Below are positions 42,544-51,665 of a stretch of DNA of 64,000 bases, piece by piece (within the stretch, counting starts at the first letter, position 1; the number at the start of each line of letters is the position of its first letter). The notes beneath the pieces were generated by a model. The model had not been told where the DNA came from, ran no database searches, and worked only from the letters and a program-made list of their open reading frames with translations. The position numbers and the translations under genes are program-made. Origin of the DNA: MnTg04 sp964568075 (GTDB taxonomy: Bacteria; Pseudomonadota; Gammaproteobacteria; Steroidobacterales; MnTg04); contig CAZMOM010000011.1 in NCBI GenBank assembly GCA_964568075.1, positions 23,752 through 87,751 of the forward strand, in the 5' to 3' direction.

Positions 42544-44985
42544 TTAGAAGCTCATGGTCGCGCGGACGAAGGCCATGCCGCCATCGTAGCCCATCGGCGT
42601 ACGACGCGGATGAGCCAGTCCGTTGGCAACGCGGGTGGTTATAGGATTTGGGAAGGTATCGAAAATATTGTTGAATCCGAATGTCCATCTCAAATCGTCA
42701 GTCGCCTCGTAGCCAATTTCGAGATCGACGAATATCTCTGCATCAACCGGTTCGCGGTTGTTGCGTTCGTCGATCGTGTCACCATAGTAATTAGCACGAG
42801 CCATCAAGGACCACCTGTCCATGTCGTGGTATACCGTCACGCTGAAGCGATCCGTTGGCAGGTTATTTTCGATATTGAAAATATTGCTGGCGGACACCGG
42901 GTCGATACCATTGACCTGGTTTTGCTTAGTCACTTCGGTCTTGTTGTAATTATAGGCAAAACTGAGATTGGTGGTGTTGCCACTGGCCCAGTCATAATCA
43001 TAAAGAACGACCAGGTCCACACCGGTCGTTTCCGTTTCCAGCGCGTTGGTGTAGAACGACAAAGTGGAAAAGAGCGGATTCACGATGGCAATATCCTGCG
43101 TCTTTGCGATGCGTTCGTCCACTTCGACCTGGTACCAGTCGAGCGTCAGGCTCAGGTCGTCTGACAAACTCGCTGCCAGACCCAGGCTGATGTTAAACGC
43201 ATCTTCCGGTTCCAGCGCCTTACCGCCGAGGCTAACTGCCAGCGGATCGGTTGGTTTAACCGTGCCTTGCTGCACTTGCAGGCCGGTCGCGCCGTCGAAC
43301 GTCGTGACAATACCCGTTAAGTTCGACTGGCCAGGCGTCGGCGCCCGGAATCCGGTCGAAACCGCGCCACGCAAAGTCAAACGGTCACTGGCGGTAAATC
43401 GCGCTGCGATCTTGCCATTGGTCGTCGTGCCAAAGTCCGAGAAGTCTTCATAACGGAGCGCGGCCTGTAGCAGGAACGCGTCGCTGAGATCCCACTCGAC
43501 ATCGACATAGACGGCGATATTGTCGCGGGCGAAAATACCGGCGCCATCCGCGTTGGTACCCACCATGCCGTTACTACCGATCCCTGGCTCGATGTAGTTG
43601 GTACCCGTTACCGGGTCGGTCTGCGAGCTGATCCCGGTCCAGGGGCCGGCTTCCCAGGAGAAACGGTCGCCGGCGAACATCTCGTAGGTTTCTTCGCGCC
43701 ACTCAAAACCATAGGAGACGGTGACTATGTCGGTCATGGCCTTCGAGAAATCGGCATTGAAATTGATTTCACGCTCTTCAAGATTACCCGTATTAAACAC
43801 TCTCGGGGAGGTCGGCCCGAAGCTCGTGTTCAGCGTATTATTGAGCGTGTACTCCATGCGGTTCATGCCATAGCTGACGCTGACGTCATACGTGGTGCCG
43901 CCGTCGAGTTCGCCCCTGACACCGCCCGCGGTGCTGAAGTCTTTCGTGTTTCCTTCGAGGTACGGCGTAAAGCCACCGAGCTCCGTATCGCACCAACAGA
44001 AGTTGCCTTGTGACGGATCGGTCGGATCGATCGGCACCGGGCTCAACGTGTCGGCATGATTTGGCGCACGATAGAAGAACCGGTAGTTGCCATAGGTATC
44101 GGCGAAGTTGCCAAACACATAGAGTTCGGCAGTGTCGCTCACATTAAGCCCGATATTCCAGGCTGTCCGCAAACCGCGGTTTTCGGGGCGGCCCCAGGTC
44201 TGGGCAAGCGTGTCGCCGCTGTAGGGGCTGTCGGTTCCAACATCCGGTATGCCGGCGGTAATAGCGGTGGCTGCGGCTTCAGGCTGGAAGCCACGAATCA
44301 ACTGTTCGTGGTCCACATACTCGCCGCTGAGGTTGATAAAACCGTCGTCGAGAAACGGCACACCGATGTTGGCGGCAATTTTATATGTCGTCTCGCCCTC
44401 ATAGAACTGGCCATACTGCAGCTGGACCTCGCCACCTTCGGAAGCGTCGCGCAGAACAAAGTTGATCACACCGGCGATTGCATCCGAGCCATACTGGGAG
44501 GCGGCGCCATCGCGCAGGACTTCAACATTCTTCAACGCGATGCTCGGTATCTGGCCCATATCGGCCGCATGCGCGCCCGAACTCATCGCGGCGCCGAAAT
44601 GCTGAATCAGCGCCGAACGATGCCGGCGTTTACCATTCACCAGTAACAGCACGTCATCCGGCGGCAGACCGCGCAGCGACGTCGAGCGCACGAATGCACT
44701 GCCGTCGCCGGTCAGCGGCGTCGCGGAAAACGACGGCACCAGGTTTCTGATCGTCTCTGTCATGTCTCCATGACCCTGTCGATTCAGATCGGCTATGTCG
44801 AATGTATCGACGGGAACCGGAGACTCGATCGCCGAGCGAGGTGCGCCTCGCGTACCAACTGTAATCACTTCCTCGATGAGCTCCTGATCATCGGCGTCTG
44901 CGTCCTGAGCGACGGCCGGCATTGCGAAGATGAACGCTATCGCAAAGCCGAAAGCGCCCGAAAGCAATCTTCTTGAAGGCTTCAT
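42544..44985 (-). CDS. TonB-dependent outer-membrane receptor
   Basis: An 813-residue receptor: signal peptide (1-26), TonB-box-like EEVITVGTRG (about 38-47), plug domain 53-180 (SLRGLPPDDVLLLVNGKRRH, SSGAHAADMGQIPSIALKNVEVLRDGAASQYGSDAIAGVINFVL), then a 22-strand barrel ending in MAFVRATMSF with the C-terminal Phe. The ligand is not evident; the plug lacks siderophore-specific features. It takes up a substrate across the outer membrane with TonB energy. No ABC transporter or regulator lies beside it; the nearby M24 peptidase hints at peptide-derived substrates, but this is weak. Confidence 0.9.
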   Translation of the reverse strand: MKPSRRLLSGAFGFAIAFIFAMPAVAQDADADDQELIEEVITVGTRGAPRSAIESPVPVDTFDIADLNRQGHGDMTETIRNLVPSFSATPLTGDGSAFVRSTSLRGLPPDDVLLLVNGKRRHRSALIQHFGAAMSSGAHAADMGQIPSIALKNVEVLRDGAASQYGSDAIAGVINFVLRDASEGGEVQLQYGQFYEGETTYKIAANIGVPFLDDGFINLSGEYVDHEQLIRGFQPEAAATAITAGIPDVGTDSPYSGDTLAQTWGRPENRGLRTAWNIGLNVSDTAELYVFGNFADTYGNYRFFYRAPNHADTLSPVPIDPTDPSQGNFCWCDTELGGFTPYLEGNTKDFSTAGGVRGELDGGTTYDVSVSYGMNRMEYTLNNTLNTSFGPTSPRVFNTGNLEEREINFNADFSKAMTDIVTVSYGFEWREETYEMFAGDRFSWEAGPWTGISSQTDPVTGTNYIEPGIGSNGMVGTNADGAGIFARDNIAVYVDVEWDLSDAFLLQAALRYEDFSDFGTTTNGKIAARFTASDRLTLRGAVSTGFRAPTPGQSNLTGIVTTFDGATGLQVQQGTVKPTDPLAVSLGGKALEPEDAFNISLGLAASLSDDLSLTLDWYQVEVDERIAKTQDIAIVNPLFSTLSFYTNALETETTGVDLVVLYDYDWASGNTTNLSFAYNYNKTEVTKQNQVNGIDPVSASNIFNIENNLPTDRFSVTVYHDMDRWSLMARANYYGDTIDERNNREPVDAEIFVDLEIGYEATDDLRWTFGFNNIFDTFPNPITTRVANGLAHPRRTPMGYDGGMAFVRATMSF

Positions 44986-45442
44986 TATGATTCCCCTTGA
45001 TATTCTTTATTTAATAGGTGTTGTACGCAAACAACTATAGACCGGCGCATTTTGACAATCCAGTTCGATCGAACCGGTTGCCGGCATGGATCGGGCAGGT
45101 TTTCATATCTTAACTTTTTGTCAATTAAGTAAATTGTTGATAACTAAAAGGAAAATGGTCGATCCTGCGCAGAAAAACTGATGGCGGGAATCGCTCTGAA
45201 AACGGCTCCGCCCGACCTGGAACGCAATTCGCCTGGCTCGTTTCCCCGCAATCCGGTCCCATCAGTCTGTTGTTTTTCGGCAACGCCGTATTCCACAACG
45301 GCTTTTGGCTGACCGACGCTGCCAAACTCGCTAAAGAGCGGTTTGCCCAGGCTCACGCGAATAGCAAAAACCCGTATATTGAACGCAGGTTGCGACCTGG
45401 CATTGGACAGCCTGGAGCACAAATTGGACTTTTCGAAAGGTC
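44986..45442. other. intergenic region upstream of the TonB receptor
   Basis: About 460 bp. AT-rich DNA at 45000-45140 is the likely promoter zone of the receptor. A minus-strand frame at 45144-45422 (92 codons) has no RBS and no homology I recognise, so I do not call it a gene. Confidence 0.35.
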
Positions 45443-46288
45443 TCAGCTCAGGCCAAAAGCATTCCTGATCTCGTCGGCTGACGCTGGTTTTCTAGCCGAA
45501 TCTTTGCATGACGCTGTGTATTGGGCGATCAGTTCAGCGTTGTTTTTCGCTGTGCGGCCATCTGCCATACGCAGATTGTTCTCAAAGCCAATCCTGACCT
45601 GGCCGCCGAACCCGGTCGCAGCAACCATCACTTCGTTTTCGTTGCGGCCAAAACAACAAACCGCCCACGGGAGTACCGTGCAATCGACGGTCGCCAGGAA
45701 CGCGTCGAGGTCGGACGTCTTGCCCGCTGTGTCGTCCGCATAACGACCGAGGACAAAAAGACAACAAGGATGGTCCTGACCAAAGACACCTTTTTTTCTC
45801 ATCTCATCGAATCGAAGAAGTTCGCGGGGAGAATAGAGAATGAACTGCGGCCAGATTTTTTCCTGCACCAGCCATTGGAAAAACTTCGCGGCCGAAGCCT
45901 CCGCAGTATCGTCGGGGCAAAGTTCCGTCAGGCTGAGCGACACCGCTTCTGGCCGGAGCGCCTTGACCAGCGCCATCTGCTGCGCGGCGTTGTATTGTCC
46001 GACCGCTTCGGTTGTGACCTGGATGATCAGCCGATCGCCGACTCGCGAGCGAATAGCGGAAATCGCCGCCCGGTATGAATCGGCATCCAGCGTGTGTTTT
46101 TGATTTTCGTCGCGCACATGCAGGTGCACCACCGATACCTGCCGATCCAGCAGCTCTGTAGCCGTGTCGGCGATCTGATCGGGGGTTACCGGGAGCGCGG
46201 GATGATCGGCTGTGGTTCGCCGCGCGCCATTTGGCGCCGAGATAATCATGACCCGGTCCCTGGAAAGACTTTGTTGCTCGCTGGACAC
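45443..46288 (-). CDS. BKACE-family (DUF849) beta-keto acid cleavage enzyme
   Basis: A 281-residue TIM-barrel enzyme. The signature VVHLHVRDENQKHTLD supplies the zinc-binding H-x-H, and QVTTEAVGQYNAAQQMALVKALRPEAVSLSL, PWAVCCFGRNENEVM and GGQVRIGFENNLRM complete the family. BKACE enzymes condense a beta-keto acid with acetyl-CoA to give acetoacetate and a CoA ester; the specific keto acid is set by residues I cannot assign. GTG 46288 overlaps the RBS region; ATG 46249 (MIISAPNG), with AGGGA upstream, is an equally good start. It follows the aminotransferase by 3 bp, so the two form one operon. Confidence 0.87.
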   Translation of the reverse strand: MSSEQQSLSRDRVMIISAPNGARRTTADHPALPVTPDQIADTATELLDRQVSVVHLHVRDENQKHTLDADSYRAAISAIRSRVGDRLIIQVTTEAVGQYNAAQQMALVKALRPEAVSLSLTELCPDDTAEASAAKFFQWLVQEKIWPQFILYSPRELLRFDEMRKKGVFGQDHPCCLFVLGRYADDTAGKTSDLDAFLATVDCTVLPWAVCCFGRNENEVMVAATGFGGQVRIGFENNLRMADGRTAKNNAELIAQYTASCKDSARKPASADEIRNAFGLS

Positions 46289-46291
46289 GCC

Positions 46292-47617
46292 TCAGGCGAA
46301 ATCGATGCTGTCCAGCGTTTTCTTCAGCTTGCCGGCCAGCTCATCAACGTGATCGCGATTGTAGATAAATGGCGGCGCCAACAGTATATGAGCACCTTCC
46401 CGGCCATCCGCCGTACCGCCTGCCGGGTAGCAGACCAGCCCGTTGCTCATCGCGCCTGTTTTGATTTTTTCCGGTAAACCGAGGCTGGCGCTGACCGGCT
46501 CCTTTGTCTCCCGGTCGCGAACCAGCTCAATCCCCAGGAACATGCCGCGGCCGCGGATATTGCCGATATTTGGATGATCCGCGAACATCTCCTCCAACGT
46601 CTTTTTGAGGACTCCACCGATCTTGGTGACGTTGTCGAGCAGGTTCTCTTTTTCAATGACATCGGCGACCGCGAGACCGGCCGCACAGGCAGCGGCATGC
46701 CCGACATAGGTGTGGCCGTGGGTAAAAGACCCGCCGGCTTCAGCGATCTGCCGGTAAATAAATCCCCTGGAAATCGTGGCGCCGACCGGTTGATAACCGC
46801 CCCCGAGACCTTTGGCGACGGTCACGATGTCCGGCATAATTGCTTCCTGCGCAAATGCGAAATAAGTTCCGGTGCGCCCGCTGCCACACATGATTTCATC
46901 GAGAACCAGCAAGACCTCGTGGCGGTCGCAGATTTCACGAATCTTCTGAAAATAGACCCCCACCGCAGGAACTGCGCCCAGCGTAGCGCCGACCACGGTT
47001 TCCGCGAAAAAGGCGGCGATATTTTCCGCTCCCAGTTCCAGGATGGCGGTTTCCAGCGCCTCTGCGCTTCTGCCGCCATATTCCTCATCGCTCTCTCCCG
47101 CCTCCTGATGGCGATAGGCATAACAGGGTTCGATTTTCGGCCAGTCTTGCAACATCGGCGCGTATATATCACGGCGACCGGGGCTGCCCGACAGAGCAAG
47201 CGCGCCCAGCGTGTTTCCGTGAAAACTCTGGTGACGGCTGATGACAACGGTCTTCTCTGAGCGCCCGCACGCAATCCAATACTGTCGTGCCATTTTCAGC
47301 GCCGTCTCGTTCGCCTCCGACCCGCCCGACAGGAAATAAACCCTTGCATCGTCCTCGCCAAAGTGTCGTACCAGTCTCTGCGCCAGTTTTTCCTGCGGCT
47401 CGCTGGTAAAATAGGCAGTATGCGCAAAAGCAAGCTGGTCCAGTTGCTTTTTGATGGCCGCGATGACCTCCGGGTGTCCGTGCCCGAGGCAGGACACGGC
47501 CGCCCCGCCACTACCATCGAGATACTCGCGACCCTCGGAATCGTACAGGTAAACCCCCTGCCCACCGACTACAGACGGGTACTCATGCCCGGGATTTCTA
47601 TAAAAAACATTTCGCAT
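46292..47617 (-). CDS. class III PLP-dependent aminotransferase
   Basis: A 441-residue aminotransferase: MRNVFYRNPGHEYPSVVGGQGVYLYDSEGREYLDGSGGAAVSCLGHGHPEV at the start, GSEANETALKMARQY for cofactor phosphate, LLVLDEIMCGSGRTG (the Asp that binds the pyridine nitrogen) and TVAKGLGGGYQPVGA with the Schiff-base Lys. It converts an amino acid or omega-amine into the corresponding keto acid, which fits a supply of beta-keto acid to the BKACE enzyme translated directly after it. AAGGAAA supports ATG 47617. Confidence 0.9.
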   Translation of the reverse strand: MRNVFYRNPGHEYPSVVGGQGVYLYDSEGREYLDGSGGAAVSCLGHGHPEVIAAIKKQLDQLAFAHTAYFTSEPQEKLAQRLVRHFGEDDARVYFLSGGSEANETALKMARQYWIACGRSEKTVVISRHQSFHGNTLGALALSGSPGRRDIYAPMLQDWPKIEPCYAYRHQEAGESDEEYGGRSAEALETAILELGAENIAAFFAETVVGATLGAVPAVGVYFQKIREICDRHEVLLVLDEIMCGSGRTGTYFAFAQEAIMPDIVTVAKGLGGGYQPVGATISRGFIYRQIAEAGGSFTHGHTYVGHAAACAAGLAVADVIEKENLLDNVTKIGGVLKKTLEEMFADHPNIGNIRGRGMFLGIELVRDRETKEPVSASLGLPEKIKTGAMSNGLVCYPAGGTADGREGAHILLAPPFIYNRDHVDELAGKLKKTLDSIDFA

Positions 47618-47991
47618 CGGCGTTTCCTTCTTACCGGCGCCCGAGATCAGAATTGCAACCTGGCGCTGCTTCAACTGGCTTAACCGCCCCGTCCCTTTTG
47701 CCGGACGGGCAGATTAGCAGAAAACCGGCCTCGGGCCTTATACCGCAATAAGAAAGCCGGACTCTCGCGAATCCGGCCAGCGCACGGCCGGACGAAATCA
47801 AGACAAAAGTTATGTGGGATTCCAGAAACTGACAAAGCGCGTAGCCGAGATTCTGACCCCTCTATTTGCTCGCTTTCCGAGCGACAAGTCAATCCGTATT
47901 TCTCCGAATTGAATTTGGAGTACGTCTGGATTGATAGTTATAGCCGCGGAGAAACCATTTTTCTTCGCACGATGTGAAAGGAGACGGAGCA

Positions 47992-48504
47992 ATGTTAAAA
48001 GTACGCACACTTACCCCTAAGGAAGGCAAAGAGGTCGGTGTCGGACAGGCGATGAGACCGTTCACCCACAGTATGGAAGACATTTTTGAGAATTTCTTAC
48101 CACGCCGCTGGATGGAAGGGTTCATGGAACCGTTCGGCATGAGGCGCATGAGGTGGCCTGAATTGGAGAGTGATTTCGATCAGCCATCCCTGAGTATCGA
48201 TCTGATTGATCGTGATCACGACTTACTGGTTCGGGCCGAACTTCCCGGCATTGACAAAGACGAGGTCGAAATCACTGTCGCCGGAGATTATCTGACCATT
48301 GAGGCCAAGCGGGAAACCCGCGACGAAGAGAAGAAAAAGACCTTTTATCGTAGTGAGCTGGGCTATGGGCGGATGATCAGAACGATCTACCTGCCGGCCG
48401 AAATCGACGCTGAAAAGGTCAAGGCGGAACTGAAGAATGGCATTCTTGAAATCAAGCTGCCGAAAATCAGGGAAATCAAACGCCACACGGTGAAAGTCGC
48501 TTAA
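47992..48504 (+). CDS. Hsp20 small heat-shock protein
   Basis: A 170-residue chaperone. The alpha-crystallin domain (about 62-158) contains SLSIDLIDRDHDLLVRAELPGIDKDEVEITVAGDYLTIEA, YRSELGYGRMIRTIYLPAEID and the AELKNGILEIKLPK motif. It binds unfolding proteins without ATP. The N-terminus is Met/Phe-rich (MEDIFENFLPRRWMEGFMEP), as is usual for oligomerisation. AAGGAG fixes ATG 47992 over the frame start at 47974. A strong terminator follows. It diverges from the aminotransferase gene. Confidence 0.92.
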   Translation: MLKVRTLTPKEGKEVGVGQAMRPFTHSMEDIFENFLPRRWMEGFMEPFGMRRMRWPELESDFDQPSLSIDLIDRDHDLLVRAELPGIDKDEVEITVAGDYLTIEAKRETRDEEKKKTFYRSELGYGRMIRTIYLPAEIDAEKVKAELKNGILEIKLPKIREIKRHTVKVA

Positions 48505-48536
48505 TACGATCCTCGCCGACAAACAGGTGGAGTTTG

Positions 48537-48566
48537 CCGGGGCGGCAGGACCGCCCCGGTTTTTTT
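48537..48566 (+). terminator. intrinsic terminator of the Hsp20 gene
   Basis: CCGGGGCGG-CAGGA-CCGCCCCGG is a 9-bp GC stem followed by TTTTTTT. It separates the Hsp20 gene from the HTH gene that converges on it. Confidence 0.9.
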
Positions 48567-48816
48567 AGTCCGCAAAAAAATCGCCATAAAAACAATAAGT
48601 TGGCGTATTTTCCGGACCATGTCCTTGTTCGGACACGAAAATATCGTCCAGCGGCCGCGCAAATATTTCCGCGATACGAAATGCCAGCCGCAGGCTCGGG
48701 TCATACTTGCCCCGCTCGATGGCGATGACCGTTTGCCGCGATACATCCAGAACTTCAGCCAGAGCCGCCTGAGTCCAGTTTTTTTCGACGCGATACTCCC
48801 TGACCTTGTTTTTCAC
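48565..48816 (-). CDS. small XRE/YozG-type HTH regulator
   Basis: An 83-residue DNA-binding protein: MKNKVREYRVEKNWTQAALAEVLDVSRQTVIAIERGKYDPSLRLAFRIAEIF is the complete Cro/C1-type helix-turn-helix of the YozG-like group. I choose GTG 48816, which overlaps the stop of the upstream membrane-protein gene as GTGA; the next upstream ATG (48843) would add nine unsupported residues. The gene is coupled to the membrane protein and probably represses their shared promoter through the palindrome at 49213-49230. The sensed signal is unknown. Confidence 0.85.
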   Translation of the reverse strand: MKNKVREYRVEKNWTQAALAEVLDVSRQTVIAIERGKYDPSLRLAFRIAEIFARPLDDIFVSEQGHGPENTPTYCFYGDFFAD

Positions 48817-49196
48817 CGGTAAAGGCGCCCGAAAACGATCCATCCTGCTGCCCAGGTACAGCTCATCAGGGCGGCAGCCAGCGCCCAGTTCAGAGTCGGC
48901 GCTGCAATTGCGGCCTGAAGCACACCATAAGCGACCAGCAAAAACAGGCTGGTGGCGAAGGCGAACGCCAGCGCCGCATCATGGATCTTGCGCTCGAGCT
49001 CATCCATGCGCTCCCGGGCCAGCATCAGGATGGTGACCGCGGCCAAGCCCGGTAACGCAGGCAGCAAACCGACGATCAGGGCTATGGTTGCCTCCCGATC
49101 GAGATTCAGCAAATACATAACAATCAGCAGTGCAAAGACGGAAATGGCGGTAAAAACGAACTCGCGACGGAATCGTTTGAGAGCTATGGTGGGCAT
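48813..49196 (-). CDS. small four-helix membrane protein in an HTH operon
   Basis: A 127-residue inner-membrane protein with four helices: FVFTAISVFALLIVMYLL, TIALIVGLLPALPGLAAVTILMLA, LAFAFATSLFLLVAYGVLQ and WALAAALMSCTWAAGWIVFG; a charged cytoplasmic stretch RERMDELERKIHDAALA sits between helices 2 and 3. The same arrangement (small membrane protein plus YozG-like regulator) recurs in many bacteria; the function is unknown. It is translationally coupled to the regulator (GTGA overlap) and preceded by a palindromic operator and promoter. Confidence 0.75.
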   Translation of the reverse strand: MPTIALKRFRREFVFTAISVFALLIVMYLLNLDREATIALIVGLLPALPGLAAVTILMLARERMDELERKIHDAALAFAFATSLFLLVAYGVLQAAIAAPTLNWALAAALMSCTWAAGWIVFGRLYR

Positions 49197-49212
49197 ACGG
49201 GGCTCTCTCTAG

Positions 49213-49230
49213 TGTAAAGTATCCTTTACA
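49213..49230. promoter_or_regulatory. palindromic operator TGTAAAG-TATC-CTTTACA
   Basis: A perfect 7-bp inverted repeat around TATC. It overlaps the -10 and start region of the minus-strand promoter ahead of the membrane-protein/HTH operon, so it is the likely binding site of that operon's own HTH protein. Confidence 0.65.
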
Positions 49231-49255
49231 TTATCTCAATGAGAAAAAATGTCAA
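49228..49255 (-). promoter_or_regulatory. sigma70-type promoter of the membrane-protein/HTH operon
   Basis: On the minus strand TTGACA (49255-49250) is a perfect -35, with TAATGT (49233-49228) as the -10 after a 16-bp spacer. The operator at 49213-49230 overlaps the -10. Confidence 0.6.
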
Positions 49256-49356
49256 GTTTCTTTTACTTATCATCTGCCACGCCACAACAGATATCAGGGC
49301 GATTATTTGCGATAGTATCTGTTCCTGCTCCGCATCCATTAAGAAAGGCAAACCCG

Positions 49357-51375
49357 ATGAGTCCACAAGGTTTTTTTCGTCTGAATCCGGGTCACATCGC
49401 GTCGCTGGCACTGTTGAGCGTTCTTGCCGGCTGTGCCGGCCAGCCGACGACGATAAACAACGGATTCGTTATTAGCAACGCCCGCATTTTTGACGGGCAC
49501 CAAACGCTTGACGGTTTTCACGTCGTCGTACGCGACCACTTGATTACCGAAGTCAGCGACGGCGATGAGCTGCCGGACGACCTTGAGCGTATTGATGCCA
49601 CCGGAATGACCCTGATGCCCGGCATGATCGATGCACATACCCACACATCCTCGATCTCGCAGTTACAAACCGCTTTGCGTTTTGGGGTCACGACCAACCT
49701 GGATCAAATGACCTGGCCAGGAAGCGAGCCGATACTCAGAGAGGCCGCCAGAGAACGCGACGATGTCGCCGATTTTCTGTCTACCGGTATGCTGGCCACG
49801 CCCCCGGGCGGGCATGGCACCGAATACGGCGTCGACATACCAACCGTCGATGGGCCGGATGAGGCTGCGGCATTTGTTGCCGAGCGTGTCGCACAAGGAG
49901 CGGATTTCCAGAAAATCGTGCTCAACGGCGCCAGAGCAATGAACGGTATGCCGACCATGAGCCTTGCAACTACCCGGGCGCTGGTCGAGGCCGCGCACGG
50001 ATATGGCTTGCGGGTCGTCGCACATATCGAAACGCCGGACGATGTTCGGACGATGGCGGCGGCAGGTGGCGACGGGCTGGCGCATATTTGGCGAACGTCA
50101 GGCGCGGAACCCGGCATTTCAAGAATGCTCGCCGAGAAGGGCATATTTGTCATACCGACGCTGGCCGTCCCGGACGGATTTGTGAAAAACAGTGCACGTT
50201 CGTCTTTGGCGGATGACCCGGCAGTCATGCCGTGGCTGGACGAGCAGATGCGCACGAAACTGACGACCCGGGATTATGGCGGCCCCGAGCTCGAAAACCT
50301 CGACAGATTCCTGGATGCGGTTCGCGGGTTGCACGAGGCCGATGTCATGCTGGTGGCTGGCACCGATCCCCCCAATGCCGGTGTCATGCACGGAATCAGC
50401 ATGCACCGCGAACTCGAATTGCTGGTCGCAGCCGGCCTGACCCCAACACAGGCGTTGTCTGCGGCAACAGCGAACGCCGCCGAAGCATTTAACCTGGAAG
50501 ACCGGGGTCGAATCCAAGCCGGAATGCGCGCGGACCTGGTATTGCTTGACGGAGATCCGACCAGCGACATTTCCGACTCGCGGCATATCACGAGGGTCTG
50601 GCGTAACGGGTCTGAATTTGACCGGACACCGCCGGCAGGACTGAGACGAATCGTCGCTGGCGACCACCGGTCCAACGAGTTCCGGGCTAGAAACCGCTAC
50701 CGGCACCCGGTCGAAACGCTGGAGTTTTTTGGTATCAGTCCCGATATGACAGTCGTGGAAATTTCGCCAGGCGCGGGCGGATGGTATACGGAGATTCTCG
50801 CTCCCTATCTCAGGACCAACGGCAAACTTTTTGCCGCAAGCTACGACCCCGAATCTGAAATCATGTATTTCAGTTCGAGTGCGGATAAGTTTATCAAGAA
50901 ACTGGCGGCCGACCCCGACAGTTATTCCAAAGTTGAAGTCACGGTTTTTGACCCACCACTGTTGCTCGATATCGCCCCGCCGGGTTCCGCCGATATGGTT
51001 CTGACCTTCCGCAACGTGCACAACTGGTTAAAGGAGGGGGTTGCCGACATCGCGTTCAAAAGCATGTTTGACGTGTTAAAACCCGGAGGCGTTCTCGGTG
51101 TCGTCGCGCACCGGGGCGACCCTGAAAAGACGCAAGATCAGAGTGCGATGTCGGGCTACGTGCGACAGGACTACGCCGTCGAACTCATTGAATCGGTGGG
51201 TTTCGAATTTGTCGAGAGCAGCGAAATCAACGCAAATCCGAAAGACAGCAGGGACCACCCGGAAGGCGTTTGGACCCTGCCTCCTTCGCTGCGCTTGAAA
51301 GACGTCGATCGGGACAAGTACCTGGCCATTGGCGAAAGCGACCGCATGACGCTGAAATTCAGGAAGCCGGATTGA
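49357..51375 (+). CDS. exported amidohydrolase fused to a methyltransferase-like domain
   Basis: A 672-residue lipoprotein (lipobox LAGC, Cys about 26). Residues 35-420 are an amidohydrolase: GMIDAHTHTSS (HxH metal ligands), HIETPDDVRTM and HIWRTSG for the His ligands, and LVAGTDPPNAGVMHG with the catalytic Asp. Residues from about 427 to the end match a class I methyltransferase otherwise found alone as an exported protein: NRYRHPVETLEFFGISPDMTVVEISPGAGGWYTEILAPYL, VLTFRNVHNW, and DVLKPGGVLGVVAHRG. An uncut fusion of a metal-dependent hydrolase with an extracytoplasmic methyltransferase is unusual; the reaction is not known. I see no frameshift at the junction. Confidence 0.82.
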   Translation: MSPQGFFRLNPGHIASLALLSVLAGCAGQPTTINNGFVISNARIFDGHQTLDGFHVVVRDHLITEVSDGDELPDDLERIDATGMTLMPGMIDAHTHTSSISQLQTALRFGVTTNLDQMTWPGSEPILREAARERDDVADFLSTGMLATPPGGHGTEYGVDIPTVDGPDEAAAFVAERVAQGADFQKIVLNGARAMNGMPTMSLATTRALVEAAHGYGLRVVAHIETPDDVRTMAAAGGDGLAHIWRTSGAEPGISRMLAEKGIFVIPTLAVPDGFVKNSARSSLADDPAVMPWLDEQMRTKLTTRDYGGPELENLDRFLDAVRGLHEADVMLVAGTDPPNAGVMHGISMHRELELLVAAGLTPTQALSAATANAAEAFNLEDRGRIQAGMRADLVLLDGDPTSDISDSRHITRVWRNGSEFDRTPPAGLRRIVAGDHRSNEFRARNRYRHPVETLEFFGISPDMTVVEISPGAGGWYTEILAPYLRTNGKLFAASYDPESEIMYFSSSADKFIKKLAADPDSYSKVEVTVFDPPLLLDIAPPGSADMVLTFRNVHNWLKEGVADIAFKSMFDVLKPGGVLGVVAHRGDPEKTQDQSAMSGYVRQDYAVELIESVGFEFVESSEINANPKDSRDHPEGVWTLPPSLRLKDVDRDKYLAIGESDRMTLKFRKPD

Positions 51376-51423
51376 TGTTTGCTTATGCCGGTGTCGGAAA
51401 AATGTGCAAGGAGTCAGACCGCT

Positions 51424-51630
51424 ATGCCCGATAATCGAATCGACTCTGTCGAGACAAAAATCGCCCACCTGGAAGACACGATGCAAACTCTTAACGATAT
51501 CGTAAGCAGCCAGCAAAAGGACATTGAAGAGCTGCGCGTCACCTGTAAACATCTATTGGACAGACAAAAAGGCTTATCTGAATTGGTCGAGGGAAACGCT
51601 GAGCAGAACGAGCGGCCACCGCATTATTGA
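51424..51630 (+). CDS. slyX: SlyX-family protein
   Basis: A 68-residue, coiled-coil protein: MPDNRIDSVETKIAHLEDTMQTLNDIVSSQQKDIEELRVTCKHLLDRQKGL with the SlyX heptad pattern and the closing NERPPHY typical of the family. The function is unknown. AAGGAGTC upstream supports ATG 51424. Confidence 0.88.
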   Translation: MPDNRIDSVETKIAHLEDTMQTLNDIVSSQQKDIEELRVTCKHLLDRQKGLSELVEGNAEQNERPPHY

Positions 51631-51665
51631 TCGGCTCAGCCGACCCTGTCCTGGAGGAAAAAATT

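Noticed and set aside
45144..45422. 92-codon minus-strand frame upstream of the TonB receptor
   Set aside because: No RBS, no motif, and it lies in a likely promoter region.
47756..47777. Hairpin GCCGGA...TCCGGC between the aminotransferase and Hsp20 genes
   Set aside because: It lies between two divergent starts, where a terminator has no obvious role, and lacks a T run on either strand long enough to call.
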